From contig NC_080168.1 of assembly GCF_950295315.1 (NCBI RefSeq), positions 70,317,254 to 70,381,253 of the forward strand: a stretch of DNA of 64,000 nucleotides, read 5' to 3'. The notes below the pieces were generated by a model. The model saw only the letters and a list, made by a program, of their open reading frames with translations, was not told the DNA's origin and ran no database searches. Position numbers and translations under genes: made by a program. Every line of letters begins with the position of its first letter. Positions within the stretch are counted from its first letter, which is position 1. This DNA is from Erinaceus europaeus (lineage: Eukaryota > Chordata > Mammalia > Eulipotyphla > Erinaceidae). Below are positions 1 through 10,845 of this stretch, one piece after another.

Positions 1-300
1 TTGATTCTTCTGAGTGGCCATCATGAGGTGGCCTCTTTTAGATTCTGTCAGCAGTAACAGACTCCCACAGTGCCTTCCAGGTTTCCTTCATGGTGTCAGA
101 TGACCACACTCTATGTAAGGGATTCTAGATGTCCCCTCTCCCATTTGACCACAACCTCCTTGGGGAAGAAGCAATAGCCATTTGGCATCCCCAGCACACT
201 TTGGGACCCTGGTGAGGAGTTAGTACACACTGATATATTATTGAGCTAATTCACTGACTACAGAACCTAATCTAGTTGAAAAGGGATCACAAAATATGCC
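1..300. other. Unassigned sequence
   Basis: No gene or repeat recognised. The antisense L1 becomes recognisable only from about 300. Confidence 0.4.
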
Positions 301-610
301 CAGGAAAAAAATCCCTAGGAGAGGGATTGCTCAGCCGCAGGATAGTTCCGTTTCCAGTGATCTAAGAGATCTCTAGGCTGTTTTCCACAAAGACTGGACC
401 AGTCTATACTCCCACCATTGTAGAAGAGCTACTTCTTCCCCACGTCCTCAACAGCACTTGCTGTTTCTATCCTTTCATATGCATGGCACTCTCATAAGTG
501 TGAATCTTGTCTTTATTCATGTTTCTCTGATTGTCAGTAAATTTGGGCACCCTTTTCACATGCCTGTTGGCCATCCAGATCTCTTCTTTGGTAAAAATTC
601 TGTCCATTCT

Positions 611-928
611 GGGGCTGGGTGGTGGCACAGCAGGTTAAGCACACATGGTGAAAAGCACAAGGACTGGACTAAGGATACCAGTTCAAGCCCCCAGCTTCCC
701 ACCTGCAGGGGAGTCACTTACACTAGCTGTGAAGCAGGTCTGCAGGTGTCTTTCTCTTCCCCTCTCTATATTCCCCTTCTCTCTCAATTTCTCTGTCCTA
801 TCCAACAACAATAACAATGATAAACAACAAGGGCAACAAAAGGAAAAAAAATAGCCTCCAGGAGAAGTGGATTTGTAGTGCAGGCACTGAGTCCCAGAGA
901 TAACCCTGGAGGCAATATATATATATAT
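611..928 (+). mobile_element. tRNA-derived SINE in L1
   Basis: Near full-length copy with tRNA-like head (GGTGGCACAGCAGGTTAAGC), B-box-like AGTTCAAGCCC, CTGCAGGTGTCT, pyrimidine body and AAC-rich tail. Similar TCCATTC stretches on either side are compatible with a target duplication. Confidence 0.9.
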
Positions 929-1365
929 CCATTCCATCTCCACAGCTATAGGGCATCTGTTGTTTCTTGGTTGCTATGCTTGGTGAACTCTTTATATATT
1001 TTAATTATTAGCCCTTTACCTGAATCATGATATTCAAAGTTCTTCTCCATTCAGTAGCGTATCTTTCTGTTTTGGTGATGGTTCATTCCACTGTGAAAAA
1101 TATTTTCAATTTGATGTAGTACCACTGGTTTACTTTTATTTTGTTTTCATACTTTGGGTATAGATTCTTGAAATTTTTTCCTAAGCTAATATTATGGTAT
1201 GTTTCTCCAGTATTTTTTTATGTATTTGATAGTTTCTGGTGTAAAGTTTACTTCTTTGATCCATTGAATTTGACCTTTGTGCATGGTGACATGGAGTGTC
1301 TTGCTTCATTCTGCTGCATGTTTCAGTTCAATTTCCCCAGAACCATTTGTCGAAAATAATCTCCT

Positions 1366-1580
1366 TAGGACTTGGTGGTAGTGAACTTGCAATCATGCAA
1401 ATGTCTCAATAGTCAGGGACATGGGTTAGAATCAGTGGTCCCAACCTGCAGGGGAAGCTTCACAAATGGTAGAGCAGTGATGCACTTTTCTGTCTGTCTG
1501 TCTATCTATCTATCTATCCCCCTCTTCCTTCTCAATCTGTCTCTGTCCAAAGTAAATAAATAAAATTTAAAAATATTTTT
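1366..1580 (+). mobile_element. tRNA-derived SINE, diverged
   Basis: Diverged head, CCTGCAGGGGAAGCTTCA, a TCTG/TCTA pyrimidine body and an AAATAAATAAAA tail. Inserted into the old antisense L1. Confidence 0.8.
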
Positions 1581-1897
1581 AAAAGAAAATACTTTCCTTT
1601 CTCTAACATTTCAGGCCTTCTTGTCAAAAATTAGTTGTAGTTATGAGAGTTTATTTCTAGGCTCTGAATTCTATTCCACTGGTCTATTTCTCTATTTTTG
1701 TTCTAGTACAAGGCAGTAGTAGTAGTCCTGTCATATAATTTGAGGTCAAACTTTTGTAACTTTTGCTCTTTTTCCTTAAAGAAACTCAGTGGAACCCTGA
1801 CTGGGATTGCATTAGATGTGTATATTGTTCCAGGGAAGATAGTCATCTTAACAATATTAATTCTTCCTATCCATGATAATGGGATATCTTCCTAGAC

Positions 1898-2596
1898 TGT
1901 CTGCAAAACCGTTTTTCCAAGTAGCTTAGCACAATACATGTGCAGGCCACCTGGGTTCCCCGCCCCCCTGGCGACAAGGGACAAAGGTCAGGGCAGCTCC
2001 CCCAGGGAGTCCCAAGGGTAACTTTGCATGTCAGGGGCAATGTGCCCAGGGAGAAACTCAGACTCATTCAACTCCAGAAGCGGCCTCTGAAAGGTGGGCA
2101 TCCCGTTTATTGAAAGAAAGAAAAGGCGGGCATATATACCCCTAACTTGGGGGAAAGGTTGAGTTAACTATTAACCCAAACACAGAGCAACATAATGTAT
2201 AGTCACATTTTGACCAATAGGCTGTTTGATCATAAGTAAAAGATTACAATACAAGGTTTGGCCACAAGCTTTACTATGTACATTTTTCCAGAAGTAGATT
2301 GCAGGCACTTGAGGGCAGCAGGGGGTAGAGGAGGGAGTCAGCTGAGCAATCAGGATGTTTTCTGGCAGTTTTAAGGTTAACTGCACATAGTAATCCATAG
2401 ATTTTGTTTTAAGGGGAGAGGAGAGGCATGTGCAGAAAGGTAGCTCCCATTCCAGAGAAGCCATCCATCATTAGTTCATGAGGTCAGGGGATCCTGCCCT
2501 TGTCTCAACCTGAAGGGAGAGTGGGAATCAACTCGCTTGGTCTTCATGGAAAGAACAGCCTGGACTTTCCAGAACAGTGGGCCCCACTCTCCAACA
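1898..2596 (-). mobile_element. ERV 3' LTR, antisense
   Basis: On the minus strand the 699-bp segment begins TGTTGGAGAGTGGGG and ends GCAGACA, giving TG...CA termini. A poly(A) signal (AATAAA on minus, 2106-2111) lies about 210 bp from the end, a normal R-U5 arrangement. A purine-rich tract (2597-2615, read on minus) abuts its start, and env- and integrase-like sequence lies beyond it, so this is a 3' LTR rather than a solo LTR. No 5' LTR was found in the window. Confidence 0.75.
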
Positions 2597-2615
2597 TGTC
2601 CTCCTTTTTCTCTTA
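2597..2615 (-). promoter_or_regulatory. Polypurine tract of the antisense ERV
   Basis: On the minus strand this is an unbroken purine run (AAGAGAAAAAGGAGG) ending just before the LTR, where plus-strand DNA synthesis is primed in retroviruses. Confidence 0.65.
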
Positions 2616-2668
2616 TTTAAAAGAAATGAAGGGGTAGATATTATAGCAGAAATATTTAGATCTTGGAG

Positions 2669-2854
2669 TCAAAATAGGGCTGCTGGGGGGTCTTTAGGTA
2701 AAGGCTTATAAGGGTGGACGAGAGCCTGATTAACAATTACTCTAGTCATATCACGAATGTGAAGCTGAATGAACTTAAGCAGAAAGGAGGCAAGGAGAAA
2801 GAAAAAACAAATAAAAATCAGAGGTTCCACAAGGGGGAGGACCCAGGTGGTCAA
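2669..2854 (-). pseudogene. ERV env transmembrane-subunit tail, fragment
   Basis: The 61-residue frame contains a hydrophobic membrane span followed by an amphipathic tail (LLKFIQLHIRDMTRVIV) resembling the membrane anchor and cytoplasmic tail of gamma-type retroviral TM proteins, a tail type also found in type D betaretroviruses. The surface subunit, fusion peptide and most of TM are absent, so this is a decayed remnant with no expected function. It lies directly upstream of the polypurine tract, where env normally ends. Confidence 0.55.
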
Positions 2855-2999
2855 TGGGCCTTGCAGACATGAAGAGGAAGACCCAAGAGTGTAGCGGCTG
2901 TGAAGGTCATCACTCAGCTCAGAGTATGTATATTCTGTTCAACCAGTCCAGATTTATAGTGTAAAAACAGCACTCCTCCTACAGGATGACAAAGGCCTC

Positions 3000-3290
3000 G
3001 TCTTTCTCAGCCGTTTGCAGGTCCAGTGTACAGCGGTGATTCTGAAGGGTCATTTTGGTGATCTTGGGCTTTTGACTTATGGAAAGTCTGGCCATTTTGT
3101 CTGTAGGTGGGCTGGTGTCTGACATTTAGAGCAGGTATCCACAGAGGTTTTGGTTGGTCCTGTGGAAAAACACAAGCAAACTCTCTCCCTGCGGTTAGGA
3201 AGGGTCTGGCCCTTCTTACAAGCCATCTAGGTACTCTTTCCATCTGACCCGTATGGAGGGGCCGTCTGAAAATTTTAAATTTTTGTTAAG
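3000..3290 (-). pseudogene. ERV integrase C-terminal fragment, frameshifted
   Basis: The minus-strand frame at 3007-3243 includes FACVFPQDQPKPLWIP, which resembles the SH3-like C-terminal domain of betaretroviral integrases (the pattern G-R-G-x-x-C-V-F-P-Q followed by P-x-W-x-P). A tryptophan-lysine and G-P-D-P-like segment of the same domain appears in another frame just upstream, so at least one frameshift separates them. The catalytic core is not visible. Together with the env tail it marks an internally deleted provirus. Confidence 0.55.
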
Positions 3291-3299
3291 GCTATAGCC

Positions 3300-3877
3300 A
3301 ATTGTATGTTGGGGGAGTATCCACTCTTTTATTTCTTTTATAAAAGCTAGGGATATGAGTGACCTTAGGGGTCAGTTCTCACCCATGAGCAAAACATAAG
3401 AATATATTGTTAAGGCACATAAGCTAAAATTGGACTATATATAGGGGAACCTCTTATAAGAAAGATCTTATCATATGAGGGGTTGGTTCTTCATAGCTGT
3501 AGTTGTTCACTTGTGACTAGCAAGACATACACAAGTCCAGGAGGAATAAAAAAAACTTGTACCAAGTTAAGATTCACTAGAATTGATAACTCAATGATTA
3601 GAATTGGCTTAAATATCTTTATATAATTTTGGAAGGCCTTTTTTAATAATAAAGTGATTATCATCTTTTTAGTATGGTTTTAAAACTGTTTGAATAATTT
3701 GAGCACAATATTAGAACTTAGTTTACTGTTAGGATCTTAGTAATTTATTATAAATTTATTATGTTTAATTATTTTTTTCACAGTGTATATTTATTTATTT
3801 TTTATGTACTTATTTTTCATGTAACACCCTAGGAGTGGATATGAGTAAGGGTGGATATCAAACTATTAGATTTTACA
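3300..3877. other. AT-rich sequence, possible ERV interior
   Basis: No ORF or repeat is recognisable. It lies upstream (minus strand) of the integrase remnant, so it may be decayed ERV interior or unique host DNA; the sequence does not decide. Confidence 0.3.
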
Positions 3878-3897
3878 TTTTTAAATTTCTGATATGG

Positions 3898-4188
3898 GGA
3901 GTCGGGCAGTAGCACAGAGGGTAAAGCTCATGTGGTGTGAAGCACAAGAACTGGAGTAAAGATCCTGGTTCGAGCCCCCGGCTCCCCACCTGCAGGGGTG
4001 GCACTTCACAGGTGGTAAAGCAGGTCTGCAGGTGTCTTTCTCTCTCCCTCTCTGTCTTCTCCTCCTCTCTCCATCTCTCTCTGTCCTATCTAACAATGAA
4101 GACATCAACAACAACAATAACTACGACAACAATAAAAAAGGGCAACAAAAGGGAAAATAAATTAAAGAAATTACAAAAGGAAAATGCT
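3898..4188 (+). mobile_element. tRNA-derived SINE with long target duplication
   Basis: Full-length copy starting GGGGAGTCGGGCAGTAGCAC. It is flanked by about 20-bp near-identical repeats ending AAATTTCTGATATGG (left, ending near 3897) and AAAATTCTGATATGG (right, 4189-4208), a clear L1-type target duplication. Confidence 0.92.
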
Positions 4189-4257
4189 CATTTAAAATTC
4201 TGATATGGTAATTTTAAAAGGCTAGAGTAATCCTCATAGCTTAAATGTTTAAAAATA

Positions 4258-4553
4258 ATCTTTTACCTTCCCCAGAGACACACCCTACTAGGGAAAGAGA
4301 GAGGCATACTGGGAGTATGGACCGACCAGTCAATGCCCATGTTCAGCGGGGAAGCAATTACAGAAGCCAGACCTTCTACCTTCTGCATCCCACAATGACC
4401 CTGGGTCCATGCTTCCAGAGGGATGGAGAATGGAAAAGCTATCAGGGGAGGGGTGGGATATGGAGATTGGGTGGTGGGAATTGTGTGGAGTTGTACCCCT
4501 CCTACCCTATGGTTTTGTTAATTAATCCTTTCTTAAATAAAAATAAAAAATAA
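4258..4553 (+). mobile_element. Poly(A) retroposon, 5'-truncated copy
   Basis: Carries the 3' end shared with 5472-7187: CCCAGAGACACACCCTACTAGG, GTTCAGCGGGGAAGCAATTA, GGTGGTGGGAATTGTGTGG and an AAATAAA-rich tail. Similar CTTTTAC stretches on both sides suggest a target duplication. I cannot name the family; it mobilises like an L1-dependent retroposon. Confidence 0.8.
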
Positions 4554-4569
4554 ATAAATAAACTTTTAC

Positions 4570-5407
4570 TTTAATATCACTTTAAAAATAGCAATTTAGA
4601 CTAAATGAATGTTGTTTAATGAATATTTGCCAAACATTAAATCTTTTGTCAGATTAGAAACACACGTATCAACTTAATTTATCAAGAATAAACCTCTGAC
4701 AGTGTCTTGAAACAAACCAGATTATTTTTTAAATGTAGAAAAATGTAAAAAGGGAAACCTGAGCAATAACTTCAGGCATGAAATTTATTAGCATAGCCAT
4801 TGTGTTATCTTTCATCCACTCAGGCTTGTTTTACTTCTTTAATTGAGAAAGTATTTGAAAACTTTATACATCAATAATATTTTTATTGTTTTTTGTCACA
4901 CTCAGTTAAGATCTAGACATGTCTTAAGTGTGTGATACCTATTTTAAGAGACTCTATTTGAATTTTAAAAAAAAATAACTTTAATGATTAGCTTGTGTAG
5001 CAATCTCCATATGTCAGGGTCTTTAAAACAAATTTAGCTAAAATACATTGATTTTTAACCAATTTTACTTTGAGCTTTAAACAAACTCAAGTTACTTAGA
5101 CAGTTAACACACATTAGAGACAATGCTTTTCAGAAGATTTACAGTGCCAAACAAACATCAAATTTATTATGGACCAATTTTTATAAGAACAGTTCACAGG
5201 GCATTTTGGGGGGCCTTCCATAATGTCCTGGAACTTCTTTTAGCTAAATACATACATATATAATTTGTATCTTAATTTGGAGATGAAGAATTGTCACGTT
5301 AAACATGTTTAAGTAGTTAATCAATTTTAACACTTCAAGGGCACACCTGTTGGAATAGCAGAGGCAGGCAGCAAGCCTCATGTGTCCTAGATATTTATAG
5401 TCTTGTT
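4570..5407. other. AT-rich sequence without a recognised gene
   Basis: Nothing coding is visible. This block and 7203-7830 are the two sides of one retroposon insertion site, so they were once contiguous. Confidence 0.4.
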
Positions 5408-7202
5408 AAAAGTCTTTAGATCAGGTTGCAATCAGCGGATGCAATATTATTTGATAAGAATTGGGAGAAGCTGTACAGCAAACCCTAACAAAAGGACTTT
5501 TCAAAGTTAACCCAATTACCAAATAATGTGATGATAACATTAACTATTGATTGTCTTTTTGAACCCTAAGACAGCAGGAACCTCACATCTCCACTATAGA
5601 GTCCCTACTTCCCCCAGTCCTGGAACCCTTGGATAGGGCCCACTTTCCCAAATGCCTCTCCCAATCCATACCAAATAATATTGCATCCGCCGATCACAAC
5701 CTAACCAACGCAACGATTGCCACCTCAACATGCTTCACCTCAGACTGTGTCCAGAGACTTCACTTGTGGAATGACAACCCTTCAGCTTCATTACTCGGGT
5801 GAGACCTTTCCTTTTATAGTACACTCTAATTTCATCTCAGGTGGTTCACTTTCTGACAAAGTCCCATAACCTAGATATACACCAGTTTCTGTGAGAGAGA
5901 GCTTATGTTCACACGTATCCATAAACTACTGCAAAATATATGCCTGAAAGCAGAAGTACACTAGAGTTTGCAGTGAGTACCCCCCTAACACTTCCTCTCC
6001 ACTATTCCAAGCTTTGGGCCCATGATTGCTCAACAATTTGTTTGGCCTCGTATGTTAACTCTCTTTTCAATCACCAGGTTCCAGATGCCACCAGGATGTT
6101 GGCCAGGCTTCCCTGGATTGAAGACCCCACCGATGTGTCCTGGAGCTCAGCTTCCCCAGAGACCCACCCTACTAGGGAAAGAGAGAGGCAGACTGGGAGT
6201 ATGGACTGACCAGTCAACGCCCATGTTCAGCGGGGAAGCAATTACAGAAGCCAGACCTTCTACCTTCTGCAACCCTCAATGACCCTGGGTCCATGCTCCC
6301 AGAGGGATAGAGAATGGGAAAGCTATCAGGGGAGAGGGTGGGTTATGGAGATTGGGTGGTGGGAATTGTGTGGAGTTGTACCCCTCCTACCTTATGGTTT
6401 TGTTAATTTATCCTTTCTTAAATTAAAAAAAAAAAAAAAAAAAGAATTGGGAGAAGCATACGGGAAAGTGGGCCCTACCCTAGGGTCCCAGAACTGGGGG
6501 AAGCTTAGGCTCTATAGTGGAAATGTGAGGTTCCTGCTGTCTTAGGGTTCAAGAAGACAATGGATAGTTACTGTTAACATCACATTATTCTAACAAAGTC
6601 CCAAAACCTAGATATAGACCAGGTTCCAGGAGATAAAGCATATGTTCACACGTATCCATAAACCAGGGGAAATATATACCTGAAAATAATAGCACATTAG
6701 AGTTTGTAGTGAGTACCCACTAACACTTTATCTCCACTATTCCATCCTTTGGGTCCATGATTCTTCAACAATTTTTTTGGCTTTGTATGTTAACTCTCTT
6801 TTCAGCCACCAGGTTCCAGATGCCATCAGGATGCCGGCCAGGCTTCCCTGGACTGAAGACCCCACCAATGCGTCCTGGAGCTCTGCTTCCCCAGAGAACC
6901 AGCCTACTAGGGAAAGAGAGAGGCAGACTGGGAGTATGGATCAACCAGTCAACACTCATGTTCAGCGGGGAAGCAATTACAGAAGCCAGACCTTCCACCT
7001 TCTGCAACCCACAAGGACCCTGGGTCCATGTTCCCAGAGGGATAGAGAATGGGAAAGCTATCAGGGGAGGGGATGGGATATAGAGATTGGGTGGTGGCAA
7101 CTGTGTGGAGTTGTACTCCCCCCCATCCTATTATTTTGTTAATGTCTCCTTTCTTAAATAAAAAATAAATAAATTTATGCCGAAAAAAAAAGTCTTTTGA
7201 TC
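5408..7202 (+). mobile_element. Older poly(A) retroposon (outer copy) with target duplication
   Basis: The outer copy comprises 5423-5471 and 6458-7187, interrupted by a younger copy. It starts AGGTTGCAATCAGCGGATGC and ends in an AAATAAATAAATTTATGC/A-rich tail. It is bounded by 15-bp duplications AAAAGTCTTTAGATC (5408-5422) and AAAAGTCTTTTGATC (7188-7202), with one mismatch. The start coincides with the innermost end of the inverted segment of the nested copy, suggesting AGGTTG is the true 5' end of the transcript. Confidence 0.8.
5456..6457 (+). mobile_element. Younger nested retroposon with 5' inversion
   Basis: Inserted into the outer copy, with perfect 16-bp duplications AAGAATTGGGAGAAGC at 5456-5471 and 6442-6457. 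Its first part (5472-5704) is the reverse complement of the 5' part of the family and ends at the family's 5' terminus. The rest (5705-6441) is in forward orientation and ends in a run of more than 15 A. This is the signature of twin priming during target-primed reverse transcription. No long ORF is conserved. Confidence 0.85.
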
Positions 7203-7850
7203 TTAAAGGGGCAAAAACTAAGCCTTGAAGTCCAGGAAAGTGGCTGGGAATTTAAAAGTGGCAAATTTTCCTTTGACCTGGCAGCACACTCCTCTGCCCA
7301 AGGAGAGGATAGAGTCAGGGAAGTGCGCTGAGGGAGGTTCAGCCTAGGCAGTTGGAATCTGACAATCACTAATGGAATGGAAGCTCCTGTCTCTCAGCCA
7401 ATGTCATAGGCGGAAAGGTACAAGGGGGTCAGGCAAAACTGTGGTGGGGGTAGCTGAAAGGCAGAAACAAAAAGAATTTTTACTGAAGGTGGTTGTCCCT
7501 AGGAACCCCAGCAGCAACTGCAGGTGGCTGTCTGCACTGGTGGATTAATCCCCTGCCATGTTGATGGTGATTCTGGAGGCAGCTACATGGTGCAGTGGTG
7601 ACTGTGGGTGGGGGCTATGGGCTTGGCTGGGGCATATCTGTGGAAGGTGGACCCAGCATGGTGGCCCTGCCCTTCACACTCCCCAGTCCACAGGAGAAAG
7701 GGGGTGGGCCTGACACTATAGGCCCTGTTTCTGGGGGGTGGAACTCAGCTCTGTAAATGTCGCCCCTCCCCACCCCCAGGCCACTCTTTGTTCCTCCAGG
7801 AAGGCAGGCAGAACTGTAGCAGAAGTTGGGGGGAGCTAACAGAGAAGCGA
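7203..7850. other. GC-richer sequence, unassigned
   Basis: No ORF longer than about 65 codons and no recognisable repeat. It continues the block at 4570-5407 across the retroposon insertion. It could be ERV interior on the minus strand or host sequence. Confidence 0.35.
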
Positions 7851-7865
7851 GGGCTGAGGGAGATG

Positions 7866-8051
7866 ACTTAATCTTAAGGAAGTCAGAGAGGGGGAGAAAA
7901 AGATAGACACCTGCAAACCTGCTTCACTGCTTGTGAATTCACCCCCTATGCAGGTGGCATGGAGCTGGGGGGGCTTTAACCAGGACCCATAAGCAGTTCC
8001 TTGTGTTTCATACCATGTGCGCTTAACCCACTGCACTACCGCCTGCCCCCC
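7866..8051 (-). mobile_element. tRNA-derived SINE
   Basis: Reverse-strand copy: reads GGGGGGCAGGCGGTAGTGCA at its head and has the ACACCTGCAAACCTGCTTCA segment of the body. Confidence 0.85.
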
Positions 8052-8101
8052 TAAATGTTTTATATTTTGTGTTTAACTCTTTAATATATATATGGAAGCG
8101 G

Positions 8102-8642
8102 CCATTTGAGAAAGAAAGGAAGAAAGGAAGGAGAGGAGAGGACAGGGAAGGGTAGGACTGGAGGATAGGACAGGGAAGGCTAGGACAAAGGAGGGTAGGA
8201 CAAGGGAGGGGAGGAAGAGAAGGGGAGGATAGGGGAGGGGAGGACAGGGGAGGGTAGGACAAGGAAGGGCAGGACAAGGGAGGGGAGGACAGAAGAGGGG
8301 AGGACAGAAGAGGGGAGGACAGAAGAGGGGAGGGGAAAAGAGGAAAGGAGAGGAGAGGAGAGGAGAGGAGAGGAGAGGAGGGAGGGGAGAGGAGAGGAGA
8401 GGAGGGGAGGGGAGATGGAAGGGGAGGGGAAAGGAGAGGAGAGGAGAGGAGAGGAGAGGAGAGGAGAGGAGAGGAGAGGAGAGGAGAGGGGAGGGGAGGG
8501 GAGGGGAGGGGAGGGGAGGGGAGGGGAGGGGAGGGGAGGGGAGGGGAGAGGAGAGGAGAGGAGAGGAGAGGAGAGGAGAGGAGAGGAGAGGAGAGGAGAG
8601 GAGAGGAGAGGAGAGGAGAGGAGAGGAGAGGAGAGGAGAGGA
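8102..8642. repeat. GGGGA/GAGGA purine minisatellite
   Basis: About 540 bp of almost pure purine on the plus strand. Higher-order blocks are visible: imperfect GGAGGACAGG-type units (8140-8330), AGAGG pentamers, a GGGGA block (8489-8546) and a long uniform AGAGG block to 8642. Long open frames across it on both strands are simply translated repeat and are not genes. Confidence 0.97.
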
Positions 8643-9076
8643 CTCAAGTACCCTTCTGAAAGGCACTTACAAAGGTTTTGTAAGTGCCCTGGCCAACAGC
8701 CCAGGCAAAATTTCAGCACCCTGCCCACATAAACCACTAGGGCACTAAGAGTGAGTGCTGAAATGTGTTTTTTTTTTTTTTTTTTTAATTTTTGAGCCCT
8801 CCCTGCTAATGCCAAGTGGAACAGGCATGAGCTATTGCTGCTGACTCACCTGAATTATGGATGTAGTCAGCAAAATAGCTGCTACGATTGTTTCAGGCCA
8901 CTGAGTTTGGGAAGGATTGTTTCTAAGTGAACATGTCTCTCTGGGTTCCTTCTCCTTGGTTTCCAGGTTCTCAGGGTACTCAGGTTTTCAAACATTCTCC
9001 AAATGCCTGTCACACTATGAAACCCTTCTTTCTGTGCCTGAGTAACTGATATCCTGGTCTTAAAATCAAAACACAC

Positions 9077-9275
9077 ATTACCATGCTCAAGGACCTGGTT
9101 TCAAGCCCTCATTCCTACCTGCAATGGAGAAGTTTCCTGAGTAGTCTCCCTCTTTCCCTTCGATCTGTCTCTCACCCTCTAGGAAAAGAAAAAGGAAAAA
9201 GAAAAGTGGCTTTGGGGAAGTGGCCTTAGAGTCTTGTGGTCTCCAGCCCCAGTGATAACCCTGCTGGCAACAGTA
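9077..9275 (+). mobile_element. tRNA-derived SINE, head-truncated
   Basis: Starts inside the head (CATGCTCAAGGACCTGGTTTC), followed by CTACCTGCAATGGAG, a pyrimidine body and the AGTGATAACCCTGCTGGCAA 3' signature. Confidence 0.75.
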
Positions 9276-9279
9276 ATTG

Positions 9280-10610
9280 CCAACTTCAGGTCACCACCCA
9301 ACTCCTCCTTCCCCTCCATCTCTTTCATTCACACACCAAGAGCTTCCTCCTTAGCATCTGCAGAGCTGAGGGCCTTGATTTTTTTAACAGCTGACAACCA
9401 AATACAAGCCACAGCTGCAAACCCTTCCCCCCAGCAGGAGTGAGAGATGACTTTTTCTTTCTAATTTATCAAGTAAACTGTTTATGATACTTAATGAAAC
9501 TCCCACAACAGTGCTGAAGAAACAAATGTTTCCTCCTTGCCTCTCTCTCATTTTGTAGGAGATAAACCCTGGTGGAAATGTTTAATTTAAGAGCTTAGAG
9601 TAATTCAACCATACTAAAAATAAATAAATAAATAAGTTCCTTTTAACCATAAACACAAATTGAATAGAAAACAGAGGGTCACACAGGGTCCAGGTTTGTA
9701 ACAAAGTCCTTGGTCTGGACACCAATACACATCTTGTTTAAGGAGGGAAACTGTGGAACCAGCCTCTGTGATTTTGTAAATCACATTTGATGGAACCCAA
9801 CTGACCTGCATGCTCTCTGGTGTTGATTTTCCTTGATTTTTCACTGAACTCAATCAAATGGGTTGTGCATGTCATCACAATCATAGTAGGTGGAGTTTTC
9901 ACAAGACCAACATAAATCCTTAATCACTCATTCCAGAAAGAAAGAAGGAGAAGAACAACTACTTATCATGATGTGCTAGTTTCTTTGAATCTATCTATGC
10001 TGAGACTAATCTTCCCAGTGTAGAAAAGCATCAACCACACCCTGCAGTCTATAAATCCATACATAAACCATTTTGTAGTGGTCCCTGCAGTCAACTGTCT
10101 CCTCTTAGGGTGCTGGACGATCTCCATGATAAGACTGAAGCTTTATGGGATGGGAAGACTCATGCTGAGTAGACTCCAACTAAGAAAAGCTGGATTTTGT
10201 GGTAGCGTCAAAAGGCAACAGGCTCAACATTCAATAGTTCAGGATTACTTGATGCCATCTCTAAATTGGTAAATGGCTTTGTAAGCTATTATCCCAGAGT
10301 TCTAGAATCATGAGAACTCAGAGCCACTGGAGGTCTACCCAGTTAAAGAGTAAGTGAACTTTAAGGGAAGCAGCAAACTCTGAGAATTCATGGAGAAACT
10401 GAGGTACAGGTCCACACTATGATCAAATCTGGATGAAGAGACTCTTTAGGCAAAGGGAGTAAATATTAAAGTTTTTGCTCTACTGACTTTAGAGTGGTAT
10501 GACCAATTGTTTTGAGTTTGTTGGAAGAAATATTTTCAGATTGAACTCAGCCTTGTTTTCACTAAATATAGTATGCCACAAAGTCACTCATCTTTTAAAA
10601 TAATTTCATG
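9280..10610. other. Unique-looking sequence without a gene
   Basis: Only short incidental frames (at most 79 codons), with no splice-flanked conserved exon that I can recognise. Confidence 0.5.
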
Positions 10611-10611
10611 T

Positions 10612-10845
10612 ATGACTTAGGAAGGGGCATAGTGGATAAAGTGTTGGACCCTCAAGCATGAAGTCTTGAGTTTGATCACCAGCATCATACTGCGAAAGTG
10701 ATGGCCAGTTCCTCTCTCTCTCTCCTTCTCTCTCTTTCTCTTTCTCTCTTTCTCTCCCTTCTCTTCTCCTTCCCCCCATATATATATATATACCTCTCTC
10801 TTTCTCCCTCATAAATAAATAAATCTGTAGAAAAAATAAACAAAC
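10612..10845 (+). mobile_element. SINE, GGATAAAGTGTTGGA subtype
   Basis: Variant head (GTGGATAAAGTGTTGGACCC, GTCTTGAGTTTGATC), a CT-rich body with a TATATA run and an ATAAATAAATAAAT tail. Confidence 0.8.

Larger units (their letters stand above)
300..1893 (-). mobile_element. Old L1 ORF2 fragment, antisense, split by two SINEs
   Basis: Three blocks (about 300-610, 930-1365 and 1585-1893) read as the reverse complement of L1 ORF2. They run from the C-terminal region at low coordinates back toward the reverse transcriptase region near 1890. The reading frame is destroyed by substitutions, so the copy is ancient. Two SINEs at 611-928 and 1366-1580 interrupt it. It ends abruptly at the ERV LTR at 1898, which suggests the ERV inserted into or rearranged with this L1. 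Confidence 0.8.

Noticed and set aside
458..943. Short overlapping frames at the left edge
   Set aside because: They cross an old L1 and a SINE and carry no domain.
5423..5704. MITE-like element with 45-bp terminal inverted repeats
   Set aside because: The inverted match is better explained by a 5'-inverted retroposon inserted into an older copy, because both target duplications fit exactly.
8073..8815. Long Ser/Pro/Leu and Gly/Glu/Arg frames on both strands
   Set aside because: They are translations of the purine minisatellite; frames are open only because the repeat lacks stops.
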